A stretch of 37,701 nucleotides of DNA from Barthelona sp. PAP020 (lineage: Eukaryota; Metamonada: BaSk clade). Within the stretch, counting starts at the first letter, position 1. Every line of letters starts with the position of its first letter. The stretch lies in NCBI GenBank assembly GCA_040182905.1, contig JARQWU010000074.1, positions 1 to 37,701 of the forward strand. Reading direction: 5' to 3'. This document shows positions 1 through 8,611 of the stretch, one piece after another. The notes under the pieces are model-generated. The model had not been told where the DNA came from. It saw nothing but the letters and a program-made list of their open reading frames with translations, and did not search any database. The position numbers and the translations under genes are program-made.

Positions 1-1032
1 AAGTGGACAAATAAAAACCAAGAATTAACAAACCAAGTCGATTATTTGACAAACCAATTGAATGGTCTTATGAACAACAGTGATGGACAACATCCTGTTG
101 GAAATGGAAGGCGAATTATTCATTCAGTCAAAAGATTTGAAGAAAGGCCTGTGTTTAGTGAAGAGTTTCCTGATATAGAGGTTGATGCCCTTGATTACAG
201 CCCTGATGGACGTTTTTTTGCGGTTGCAGGATATGATAGTAAATTACTCAGAGTCTACGATGCTGAAACACATAAAATTGTACATGAAGGAGCATATGTA
301 AAGGCTATTGGTCTCAATTTTAATCCAGACTCCAGCTTATTGGCTGTTGGTGGTGATGGTCCAGCAATTCATATCATTGAGGTTGATACTTGGAGAACAT
401 TCAGGGTGATTAGTGATATGGCAAATGATGTAAAACGTGTTTGGTTTTCACCAGATGGCAAATTGCTTTCTTTTGGTATGGCGGATGGTTTCATTGCCAT
501 ATACACGGTTGGAGGACAGAAGTTGCATGAATTTCGAGCCCATGAAAATCATGTTTGGGCTGTACGTATCAGCCCCGATATGAAGTACTTTATATCTGTT
601 AGTCATGACAGATCTTCAAAGTTGTTTTCATTGGAGACGTGTGAAGAGCTTCACACGTGGAGTCATGATGGAGAGTGGGTAAGATCAGGCAACTTCTCAC
701 TCAATGGTGCTTATTGGGCAACAGGTGATGATAATGGTTCAATCAGGATTTTTGATGTTGAATCTAGAGAGTTGTTGGGAAAGTATAAGGTTCATAGTGA
801 TTGGATATTCTCAATCATCTTCTCCCAAGATGGTTCATTACTCTATTCTGGTTCTTCTGATAGATCATTTGCTGTTATTCAAAGAGAAACAGGTCAATTG
901 CTGCAGAAAGAGTGTATGTCTTTCTGTATTGTTGTTATGGCCCTTAATCATGATGGAACTCGTTTATTGTGTGGTGGTTATAATGGTCGGAATAATGTCC
1001 CAATCCAAGAATTCATTGCTTCAGACTTGTAA
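1..1032 (+). CDS. WD40 repeat protein, 5' truncated by window edge
   Basis: The frame is open from base 1, so the gene starts outside the window; there is no ATG before residue 24 or so, and the 344 visible codons are a C-terminal part. The first ~25 residues (KWTNKNQELTNQVDYL...) are polar with heptad-like leucines and look like the end of a coiled coil. After a short linker come about six WD40 blades, recognisable from recurring YSPDGRFFAVAG, FSPDGKLLSFG, VRISPDMKYFISVS and GSSDRSF elements with D-[RGK] pairs at blade ends. It is probably a scaffold protein with an N-terminal coiled coil and a C-terminal propeller. I cannot assign it to a named family. The stop is TAA at 1030-1032. Confidence 0.85.
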   Translation, partial: KWTNKNQELTNQVDYLTNQLNGLMNNSDGQHPVGNGRRIIHSVKRFEERPVFSEEFPDIEVDALDYSPDGRFFAVAGYDSKLLRVYDAETHKIVHEGAYVKAIGLNFNPDSSLLAVGGDGPAIHIIEVDTWRTFRVISDMANDVKRVWFSPDGKLLSFGMADGFIAIYTVGGQKLHEFRAHENHVWAVRISPDMKYFISVSHDRSSKLFSLETCEELHTWSHDGEWVRSGNFSLNGAYWATGDDNGSIRIFDVESRELLGKYKVHSDWIFSIIFSQDGSLLYSGSSDRSFAVIQRETGQLLQKECMSFCIVVMALNHDGTRLLCGGYNGRNNVPIQEFIASDL

Positions 1033-2524
1033 AACTCGCCATTGTATTTTGTATTTATATCCCATGATTGCGCGTTTTATCTCCCTTCTGAGGTTTTCCA
1101 ACTTGTAAATTTTAAATACATTTTTATTTCACCATTTCATCATTTTCATATTGTTCTTTAACTATACTGGTCACTCCACACCCCTATAACAACATAAACC
1201 ACCCATCAACCCAACATAACCAAAACAATTGGATTATTTGAAAAATTCTGCCTCTTGTTTTTGCAATGTCTATCATCGTTTGGGCAAACACCAGTTTATT
1301 TGTTCCAACTCAACCTGTTTCCTATCAGGACCTTTTGGGCTTATCGCATCTTGTCAAACTGGTTCCAAAGAATTGATTCAAATGGGCATTAATCAATGGC
1401 ATGAAGTCTCTTAAAGTTTGGTGTTGTTGAAGAGCCTTTGATTAACAAAGGGTCAAAAACATATTATTTGGGACGGATTTAACTTATTTAAATTTCAGAG
1501 AAAAAGGAAAAGGAGAAAATCTCTTTGTTTATCTGCGGAAAGTTTGGACTTGAGAAGGAAATGAAACAGCAAGATTCAATTTTGACAGGCAAGGACAAAT
1601 CTGGGATAATATTTCCCTCTCATTTCTTTTGTGTTTTTGAAGAAGAAAAATAATGTTGAAGTTGGTGCCTTTCATTTTAAAAAATAAAAAGTTCAAACAA
1701 ATCAATCAGGTCTCGAAAGCCCTTGCCAAATAAACACTATTTTTTCTTATTCACTCCTACGTACAGGACTTCTTGACGAGGAAATTAAAAATAACAGCTC
1801 TATTAAAAATTACAAATCCGCAAAAAGCTGCCTTTTTTTTCTAAGGGACTTCTCTTCTGTTCAATTTCTGTTGAAAAAAACTTTGCAGAAAAAAAATCCT
1901 TTTGTTCTTTAAAAAAGTATTTCATTCATTAAACTTGTTAATTCAAATAATTAAACTGTTAAATATCCTTTCAAAATAAAAAATTAGCAAAGCCTCCAAA
2001 ATTGTAGGATTGGGAAAGAAAATCTGGCAACTCAAAAGAAAACGTTTGGAAATATAATCTTTATGCTTTTGCAATACTTTGACCGGATTTGCCAAAAATT
2101 AGAGCTATCAAAAATTGGAAAATGATTTTCACTCAAATATGAGCAAAGTTCGCTTCTTTATGTTGCGTCCAACTGAAAATAAACAAAAATTTAAAGAATT
2201 TCTTTTACCATCTTTTATGTGTTTTAGGTTTAACTATGATTCATTTCTTTTAATCTTCAAAGAAAATTTTCCCTTTAGAATTAATTTTGAGTCACTCAAA
2301 ATTATTCACATTTGTAAAAAACATTGTGAAACTAACATATAAGCACAAAGTATACTGTTTTTGGAAATATGTAAATAATTTATGTTCATGGTGGAATTTT
2401 TTTGGTTTTTGTAACCTTTGGTTTCTAAATACAAACGTAAAAAAGAAAGACTTCCACACTGGGGCTTCTTTTGAAAAGAAAAAAGTAATGACAAAACCAT
2501 TTTTTTTTTTTTGGTCAATTATTG
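1033..2524. other. 1.5 kb intergenic gap, no supported gene
   Basis: This is the longest stretch without a convincing gene. Most of it is A/T-rich with homopolymer runs. About 1150-1650 is visibly less A/T-rich and less repetitive than the rest, as if it were transcribed or formerly coding, but no long frame persists. A 61-codon frame at 1229-1414 opens with TTG and resembles nothing known. I saw no tRNA-like cloverleaf and no copy of the dispersed repeat found elsewhere in the window. A T-run lies just upstream of the RAE1 start. Confidence 0.6.
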
Positions 2525-3583
2525 ATGAGCTACAGAAAAACCACAAAAACGGCACAGAATGAAATGCCAGAACCACCAAGTGAAACAATAACTTGTCTTA
2601 GATGGGCTCCTACAAGTAATCCAATGTTGTTGGCTACTTCTTGGGATAAGACTGCAAGAATTTGGGAAGTTAATGATAAGTTTGAGGGTAAACCATTAAG
2701 ATTAAAGGAGTTAGACAATCCTATTTTATGTGGTTGTTGGGATAATGAAGGAAACACTGTTTTTTTGGGAGATACAGACGGAAATGCATGGGCATGGAAT
2801 TTAGAAAATGATGAAATTGTTCAAGTTGGGAAACATGATGGTCCCATTTCTTGTATTGGTTGGGCTTCACCCATGATTATTACAGGCAGTTGGGATGAGA
2901 AGTTAAGGTATTGGGACGGAAAAAGTGAAAGTCCCAAGGGTGAAATAGAAATGCCAAAGAAGATTTATTGTTTAGATGTTGTGGATAATTGTTTGTGTGT
3001 TGGTCTTGCTGGTGATGAAGAACAAGTTGCAATTATTGATTTAAAAGCTAATTATGAAGAGGTGAGTTCTGTTGATACTCTTCAAAAAGCGGATGGCAGA
3101 GGAAAATTAAGTTGGATTTCTGGAATCAAAATTTTGCCCAACCTTTCTGGGTATTATTGTTGTTTTGAATGTGGTTATGCTGCAGCTAGGCTTTTTGGTG
3201 AAGATCCTTTTGTTTTTAAAGCTCATTATGAAGGAGGTTCAACAAAGTTTTGGCCTGTGTATGATGTTTCGATTCATCCCGACCCTTCAATATTTTGTAC
3301 TTGTGGTGGAAATAGTCAAATTGTTTTTTGGAATGCTGAATCACGCAAAACAGTCACTACGAATCGGATAACACCTTCTTCAGCGATTACAAATTGTCAC
3401 ATTCACAATAGTGGAGAAGCTTTTGCGTACGCCATTGGTTATGATTGGCATCAAGGTGTTAATGGATATAAAAAGAGTTCTAGTAGCGTGTCATCCAGTA
3501 GAACAAGGTACACATCTACTTATGGCTCAAGTAGTACACCCAATCAAAAAACTGCTGTGTATGTTAAACAGTTGGACATTTAA
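2525..3583 (+). CDS. RAE1: RAE1/Gle2 mRNA export factor (WD40)
   Basis: This 352-residue WD40 protein closely resembles RAE1/Gle2. The N-terminal blade reads TCLRWAPTSNPMLLATSWD followed by KTARIWEV. Later blades have GPISCIGWASPMIITGSWD and KLRYWDGKS, both hallmarks of the RAE1/BUB3 group, and the length is close to human RAE1. In other eukaryotes RAE1 binds the GLEBS motif of Nup98 at the nuclear pore, acts in mRNA export and contributes to spindle assembly. The first ATG of the conserved frame is at 2525, directly after an in-frame TTG, with a T12 run just upstream. A Ser-rich insertion near residues 318-340 (SSSSVSSSRTRYTSTYGSSS) is lineage-specific. BUB3 is less likely because of the N-terminal extension and blade sequences. 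Confidence 0.9.
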   Translation: MSYRKTTKTAQNEMPEPPSETITCLRWAPTSNPMLLATSWDKTARIWEVNDKFEGKPLRLKELDNPILCGCWDNEGNTVFLGDTDGNAWAWNLENDEIVQVGKHDGPISCIGWASPMIITGSWDEKLRYWDGKSESPKGEIEMPKKIYCLDVVDNCLCVGLAGDEEQVAIIDLKANYEEVSSVDTLQKADGRGKLSWISGIKILPNLSGYYCCFECGYAAARLFGEDPFVFKAHYEGGSTKFWPVYDVSIHPDPSIFCTCGGNSQIVFWNAESRKTVTTNRITPSSAITNCHIHNSGEAFAYAIGYDWHQGVNGYKKSSSSVSSSRTRYTSTYGSSSTPNQKTAVYVKQLDI

Positions 3584-4123
3584 AAATTATATAAAGAGTT
3601 TTTCTTTTTTATTTTACTGTATTTTTGTGAAGGGTTCTTGATACTTTTGGAACAAAGGGTTGTATCGCTTCTGTTAAAGAAAAAACAAATCTTTATTTAT
3701 ATCCACTTTATGTGAAGATGTTTCAAGGAAATTGCGGTCATTTAAAATTTCTCAATTATTTTCCAAAAGATCAAATTTTTGAAGCAAGAGCAAATAAAAA
3801 TTGTTTTATTTATTGTGAAAACGAAAAATTGTGAATTGTGTTGTTTCAATTTGCAAATTTTTGAGGTATTAAACCAAAAACTTCTGTTTTAAAAATAAAT
3901 AAATCAAATTTTTAATTACCAGAGGTCTATGAATTCTTCAATTATTTATTCCAAATAATATTTGAGAAAGAGTTAAACTTTGGAATGAGTAAATAATTCA
4001 TAAAGTTTTAACTGGTAAAATGCGTCAAAAAGTTACATTTCTCAACTATAACAAATTTATTTTGTGGTTTTTGCGATTCAATCAAGTTCAAATTTTCGAA
4101 TTTAAAAAAGAGAGAAAAGTGCC
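3584..4123. other. Intergenic gap between convergent genes
   Basis: These 540 bases lie between the RAE1 stop and the stop of the minus-strand RAD51-like gene. They are A/T-rich with short A and T runs. I see no persistent frame, no RNA-gene signature and no copy of the dispersed repeat. The region should hold both 3' ends. Confidence 0.6.
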
Positions 4124-4921
4124 TCAAATCGACACTTTACATGTTTCACCTAATTTCTGTGTATTTGGACAATCCATAAGAGTTAACTTTAAAGTGTCTT
4201 CATTCATCAATGAGAATTCCACCTGGAAATCAAAAAAACATTCTGACAGCAACCCACTTTTTTTATATTGGGCGGTGAAAATTAAACAGCTATTCCATAT
4301 ATCAGCCAATGAACATAAAAATTGAAGTATATCTGTATTTTCAGAAGAATCATACCCTTTAAAGATGAGATCAATCGAATTTACAATTATCAAGGGAACA
4401 GGTTGAAAATGATATATTTGTTTTAATTCATAATAGTTTGAAGCAGGCAAAATTCTTATTTTCGATAGATTTGTAGGATCGAAATTATTTTGCAAAGATA
4501 ACTCATGATATATTGAATTTATATTGAATAAACCATTAAAATCTATAATTAGGCACGATTGTGATTGTTCCACAACTTGAAAAATAATTGAAAACAAAAT
4601 TTTTAAATAAACTCGTGATTCTGAAAAAAAGATATTTTGGATAAACAAATATTTGTTTATTGTGTGAAGTTTATTTATTAAATTGTCAAAATCCTCAAAA
4701 CCTGTGGAAAATATGAAACTGTTCACATTCTTTTTTTCAACGCAATTTATATCCAAATAATTAGTTATTATTGATCTCAGTTCAATTTCTTTCATGGGTG
4801 TGTGTTCGTGTATAATCCGTAATTTTTTTGGTAAAGCTGTTAGATAATCTTTTATGGTCAAAATATCATTTTCTCTTAATTTATCGATCGTTAAAGAATC
4901 AATGGACAAAGTGTTTAACAT
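4124..4921 (-). CDS. Divergent RAD51 paralogue-like protein without Walker A
   Basis: The 265-residue protein has the outline of a RAD51 paralogue such as RAD51D. Residues ~1-57 look like a helix-hairpin-helix domain. The segment STGFEDFDNLI (72-82) corresponds to the RAD51/RecA pre-core STG...LD.LL motif. CLIIDFNG (123-130) fits a Walker B strand, and VPLIIVNSIDLIF a later core strand. Where the P-loop should follow the STG motif, no G-x4-GK[ST] is present, so ATP binding by the usual route is doubtful. RAD51 paralogues act in homologous recombination and fork protection. It is divergently arranged with the WDR34-like gene, 71 bp between starts. It could instead be an XRCC2-like or other degenerate RecA-fold protein. 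Confidence 0.55.
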   Translation of the reverse strand: MLNTLSIDSLTIDKLRENDILTIKDYLTALPKKLRIIHEHTPMKEIELRSIITNYLDINCVEKKNVNSFIFSTGFEDFDNLINKLHTINKYLFIQNIFFSESRVYLKILFSIIFQVVEQSQSCLIIDFNGLFNINSIYHELSLQNNFDPTNLSKIRILPASNYYELKQIYHFQPVPLIIVNSIDLIFKGYDSSENTDILQFLCSLADIWNSCLIFTAQYKKSGLLSECFFDFQVEFSLMNEDTLKLTLMDCPNTQKLGETCKVSI

Positions 4922-4992
4922 GCAAAAACATTATCAATGCTTTGAAAAGTAAAAAAAAGAATCATCCCTTTTTTAATTTTTACATTTTTTTC
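4922..4992. promoter_or_regulatory. Short bidirectional promoter region
   Basis: Only 71 bp separate the ATG of the minus-strand RAD51-like gene (4921) from the ATG of the plus-strand WDR34-like gene (4993). Both promoters and both 5' UTRs must lie here or overlap into the neighbouring genes. Each coding strand has a T-run inside the interval: an 8-base A run at about 4950-4958 reads as T on the minus strand, and T6-T7 runs lie at about 4970-4991 on the plus strand. No TATA box or other named element is evident. Confidence 0.45.
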
Positions 4993-6747
4993 ATGAGTTA
5001 TCAGAGCTTTTCAATCAAACCAATTGGATATCGATCAACATGGGAGTTTGGAAAATCTTATGACAATGCGTCTTGTCAAACCGATTCAATTCCAAATCTA
5101 GATAAGGCTGTTCAAACTCGACAAAAGAAAAAAGATGTGCAAACGGATTCTTTTGATGAAATTGTTGAGAAATTGAACAATGAAACTTCATCCGAAGAGG
5201 AATTTGAAGAGGTTGATGTTGAAATTGAAGAGGAAATTGAAGAACGTGTTCTTGTTACCCCTAGATCTGAAACAGCAAAAGAGTCTGGACCTGAAGTTCA
5301 ATCAGAAAATGATGAAAATGAGAATGAAAAGACCCATATTGAAGAAGAAGATGATGATGAAAAACAAAAAGAAACATTCGAAAAGGAAGAAGAAGAATTT
5401 GAAGCTAAGGTTGAACAAGAGCCTGAATATAGAATCATTAAGAAAAAAGTTAAACGAGTTATCAAAGAAAAACGTTTGAAAAAGACCACAACTGTATTAC
5501 CTTCGATTGAAGATGTTCTTTCTATTGACCAATTGAATTTAACATTGCAAATACTCCAACAAAATCGACTTTCCAGAGTTTTTGTCAAATATTCTCCATC
5601 AACAGATATTGAAATTCATAAACCCATCCCTCAGCAATATTTTGAATGCAAACTAGCATCTGAATTTGAAGATTACATTCCCAATTGTATTATTATGGAT
5701 AAAGAAGGATCAACAATGATTGTTGCAATGGGAATAAAATTCCATGATGGATGGTGTACCCATGACGGATTAATTTTAGCATTTAAAGTAAAAGCTGATA
5801 AGATTTTGGAACCATATCTGAAAGTGAAAGTTCGTAACTGTGCTACTTCTGTTTGTTTTCATCCAGAACAGCCCAACATTATTGTTGCTGGAACACATGA
5901 TGGCGAGCTATTTGTTATTGATACTTTCAATGAATCTGATCCAATTATTGGTTTCTATGGATTGGACAAACCTCATTGTCACACTGTTCCTGTGATTGAT
6001 CTTCGTTTTATTCCGCATTTACTTACAGGCGAAATGTTGTTAATGTCTACGGGGCAAGATGGAAAGATTAATCAATGGACAATTGATGAACTTTGGAAAT
6101 TTACTCCTTTATGTTGCCTAATAGCTGCAGTTACATCAAAAACAGCATCTTCTTCTTTAGCAGCAGCAAGATTATTGAGAGTTACGTTCTTAACTACTTC
6201 TATTACGTATTCTTCTGTTGATACTTCAATTTTTGTGGTTGGTTCTGTTGCAGGGGATATTTTAAGGTGTAACGTTGCAGATACCCCGGATGAATTTAAA
6301 ACTTACAAAGCAGGTACATTTTTGTTGAAAAAGAGACCTTCATCTGTAAATTGTATGGAATTTGCACCAAAACAAAGAGCTTTGATTGCTGTTGGATCTT
6401 CTCAATTGGATATTATGTTGCTTTTACAACCTGATCCCATTTTAACTTTACATCCTCCTAAAGCTACATCCATCATTTCTATATGTTGGTCACCGGTTCG
6501 TCCTTTAGTCCTTTATGCTGGTTGTCAAAATGGGGACTTGTTAATTTTTGACTTTACATACAGTACAACAGTTCCCAAATATATTTACACTATATCAAAG
6601 CCTATCATATCAATAAAACACAATCCTCTTGATTTGAAAGAAATTTTGATTGGTTCACAAACTTCTCAGATAATAAGATTACCGTCAGATTTGATTCATG
6701 AATTGCCTGATGAACATCTTGATTTTTCCAAATTATTTTCTTTGTAA
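4993..6747 (+). CDS. DYNC2I2: Dynein-2 intermediate chain WDR34-like (DYNC2I2)
   Basis: This 584-residue protein matches the WDR34 layout. Near the N-terminus it has three QT motifs (CQT 28-30, VQT 40-42, VQT 49-51), the type that binds dynein light chain LC8. A Glu/Lys-rich acidic insert follows (~58-150), then a C-terminal WD40 propeller. Family-like segments include TWEFGKSYDNASCQT and ATSVCFHPEQPNIIVAGTHD, plus a pattern of STMIVAMG with GWCTHDG a few residues on. WDR34 carries light chains and binds the dynein-2 heavy chain that drives retrograde intraflagellar transport, so its presence implies a cilium or flagellum. The ATG at 4993 is chosen because upstream codons in the frame lie across the divergent neighbour's 5' end and look non-coding. 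An axonemal intermediate chain is the main alternative. Confidence 0.75.
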   Translation: MSYQSFSIKPIGYRSTWEFGKSYDNASCQTDSIPNLDKAVQTRQKKKDVQTDSFDEIVEKLNNETSSEEEFEEVDVEIEEEIEERVLVTPRSETAKESGPEVQSENDENENEKTHIEEEDDDEKQKETFEKEEEEFEAKVEQEPEYRIIKKKVKRVIKEKRLKKTTTVLPSIEDVLSIDQLNLTLQILQQNRLSRVFVKYSPSTDIEIHKPIPQQYFECKLASEFEDYIPNCIIMDKEGSTMIVAMGIKFHDGWCTHDGLILAFKVKADKILEPYLKVKVRNCATSVCFHPEQPNIIVAGTHDGELFVIDTFNESDPIIGFYGLDKPHCHTVPVIDLRFIPHLLTGEMLLMSTGQDGKINQWTIDELWKFTPLCCLIAAVTSKTASSSLAAARLLRVTFLTTSITYSSVDTSIFVVGSVAGDILRCNVADTPDEFKTYKAGTFLLKKRPSSVNCMEFAPKQRALIAVGSSQLDIMLLLQPDPILTLHPPKATSIISICWSPVRPLVLYAGCQNGDLLIFDFTYSTTVPKYIYTISKPIISIKHNPLDLKEILIGSQTSQIIRLPSDLIHELPDEHLDFSKLFSL

Positions 6748-6982
6748 CTTAATATTTCAATTGTGTAAATTTCTGAAAAAAAATTTATTTTTTGATGGAA
6801 AAAAAAATCTCTTATGAAAGTTATTAAACAGCATATTTGATGAGAAAATATACTTGATGAAATTAAGAACAAAAAAATAAAAGTGCTGAAGAAACTGCCC
6901 AAAAAAAAATAATTTTCAAACAAACAAAACTTTGGAAAAAAAAAAATTCATCTTTTTTTTTTTTAAAAGAATAATTATAACA

Positions 6983-7718
6983 ATGGCACACAAAGTCTTC
7001 ATTGGAAATCTCCGCTACAATTACAGTCGTATGGATAATGTCAAGGAACTTCTTAAAGAATATAATCCGTATTTTTTATCTTTTCCTTTCCCTAATTTAT
7101 AGTTCTATGATTTTTATGCATGTTTCAAGAAGAGAAAGATTCAGTTCCAGATTTGCTATCGTTGAAGTTGAATCTAAGGAAGTTGGTGACAAAATGATTG
7201 CTGATCTCAACAATGAGTTTGCCAACAAACAAGGAAGAAATGGCCTTCGTGTATCTCATTATGAAGAAAGAACTGCTAAACCACAAAAACGTATTGTCAA
7301 GAAGACAGTTAAACCTGTAAAGAAGGAACAACCTAAAAAGGAACAACCTAAAAAGGAAAAGAAAAAACTCTCTCCTAAGGTGGCTCCTAAAGAGACTTCT
7401 GAAAAGAGTGTTAAAAAACCAAGAAAAAATATATTCCCTCGTGATGAACACACTTTGTTTGTTGCTGGTATTACCAAAGATAATATTGAAGCTGTTGTTG
7501 AACTTCTTAACATCCCAAAAGACGCCAAAGTTGAAAAGAATAGAAACAATATGCTTATTCGTGTCATGGAAAATCCCGAAGAATTTAATAAAGAAGCACT
7601 TTCTCACAATGGTGATGTTATTGGTGACACAACTTTGAAGGTCGAAATGGCAAAAATTGGGAAGAAAGTTGAAGTTGTTGAAGAAGCCAAAGAAGAAGCT
7701 GAACCTAAGTCAGAGTAA
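6983..7718 (+). CDS. RRM RNA-binding protein with Lys-rich linker, one intron
   Basis: The gene has two exons, 6983-7068 and 7103-7718, joined across a 34-nt intron in phase 2 to give 233 residues. Exon 1 encodes MAHKVFIGNLRYNYSRMDNV, with the RNP2 motif VFIGNL. Exon 2 continues with SMIFMHVSRRERFSSRFAIV, where RFAIVEV lies at the RNP1 strand, so the intron sits between helix 1 and strand 2 and splicing restores a complete RRM (~4-80). A Lys/Pro/Glu linker with repeated PKKEQ units (~100-140) leads to a second, degenerate RRM-like domain beginning near TLFVAGI (~146-215), and the tail is acidic. It is probably an mRNA-binding or nucleolar protein; I cannot name an orthologue. An 11-12 base T-run lies about 15-25 bp upstream of the ATG. 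Confidence 0.8.
7069..7102 (+). other. Spliceosomal intron, 34 nt
   Basis: The intron begins GTATTT and ends CCCTAATTTATAG. Removing it joins the RRM start to the rest of the domain in frame. A branch-like CCTAAT lies six bases before the exon. In-frame stops within the unspliced reading support its reality. Confidence 0.8.
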
Positions 7719-7988
7719 ATTGTAATTTAATTGTGTTTTTTGTTGCCTTTCTAAATAATAAAAGCAAAAGGTGTGGAGAATCGTTTTGATAAAGTCAAAT
7801 TTACAAAAGGAAAAAATATTGTTTGAAAAAAATGTTTAAATCTTTAAAAATTGTGCCAAATATGTTTTATTATTACATTAAAAACAATTAAATCAAAGAA
7901 GATATAAAGATCACCTGAAAAAGGAGCGCTCAAAAGATTGGCAAAAAAATTAAACTTTTCATATTGCATTTTTTTTTGGAAAATAATT

Positions 7989-8357
7989 ATGAAATTGTCA
8001 ACTTTAGTGTTTACCACGTTATTTATTACTGTAGCAGTTGCTTTGGATGTCAAATTTGCCAGTCACACAGTGTCAAAGTTTCATACCATACCTGTCGATC
8101 ATTTCAATGGGGAATTAGCTTTTGATTCACCGGAATCTAGCTCCAGTTCTAGTTCTTCTTCCAGTTCTAGTTCTAGCTCAAGTTCTTCAAGTTCTTCTTC
8201 AAGTTCTTCTAGTTCTTCTAGTTCAAGTTCTTCCAGTTCTTCTTCTAGTTCTTCTTCAAGTTCAAGTTCAAGTTCTAGTTCTAGTTCTTCTAGCTCCTCA
8301 AGTTCTAGTTCTAGCTCCAGTTCTAGTTCTTCTAGTTCTTCCAGTTCGGGATTCTAA
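7989..8357 (+). CDS. Secreted polyserine protein
   Basis: The 122-residue protein starts with a clear signal peptide (MKLSTLVFTTLFITVAVALD; cleavage probably after AVA or nearby). A ~28-residue mature N-terminal part follows, and then 71 consecutive serines (residues 50-120) ending in Gly-Phe. It is predicted to be exported. A Ser homopolymer of this kind could be heavily O-glycosylated or phosphorylated and act as a surface or wall coat, but that is inference. The start chosen is the ATG directly before the signal peptide; the frame is open upstream only through T-rich DNA. The serine codons mix AGT, AGC, TCT, TCC and TCA. I recognise no family for the short unique part. Confidence 0.75.
   Translation: MKLSTLVFTTLFITVAVALDVKFASHTVSKFHTIPVDHFNGELAFDSPESSSSSSSSSSSSSSSSSSSSSSSSSSSSSSSSSSSSSSSSSSSSSSSSSSSSSSSSSSSSSSSSSSSSSSSGF
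8136..8348 (+). repeat. Serine-codon repeat tract, AGTTCT-like hexamer
   Basis: The 213-bp tract consists only of serine codons. The commonest unit is AGT-TCT, varied irregularly by AGC, TCC and TCA, so it is an imperfect hexanucleotide repeat. Other frames of the same DNA give long Val/Leu open frames that are shadows. Confidence 0.9.
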
Positions 8358-8611
8358 CCAATCTTAACTTAATTATTTTATGTGACCCTGTGTGTTTTTT
8401 TTTTGGTCATATTCAAGACATCTATAAATTCATTTTCCTTTCTTTGTTTTTTGGATTTTACATTTTTACAATAAGCAATTCATGAAGTTAATCTTTTGAT
8501 TAATTGAATGGTTTTGAAAAATAATGGAAAAAAGGAAACAAATCTTGAACTAGCCAATCATTGATTAGAAATGGTTTGACTTTTTTCTCATTCACTCTTT
8601 ATTATAATAAG

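Noticed and set aside
1229-1414. 61-codon plus-strand frame in the gene gap
   Set aside because: It starts with TTG, has no recognisable motif and no clear upstream start, so it is listed only as part of a compositional island.
2287-2588. Overlapping short frames on both strands before RAE1
   Set aside because: Phe/Lys-rich low-complexity translations produced by A- and T-runs; they overlap one another and the RAE1 start.
4020-4325. Plus-strand 101-codon frame over the end of the RAD51-like gene
   Set aside because: Antisense shadow with no family signal; the minus-strand frame has RAD51-like motifs.
4828-4992. 55-residue N-terminal extension of the WDR34-like frame
   Set aside because: It overlaps the start of the divergent RAD51-like gene, is Lys/Phe-rich, and the conserved protein begins at the ATG at 4993.
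8122-8367. Long Val/Leu-rich frame across the polyserine tract
   Set aside because: Out-of-frame shadow of the serine-codon repeat; the serine frame has a signal peptide and a proper start.
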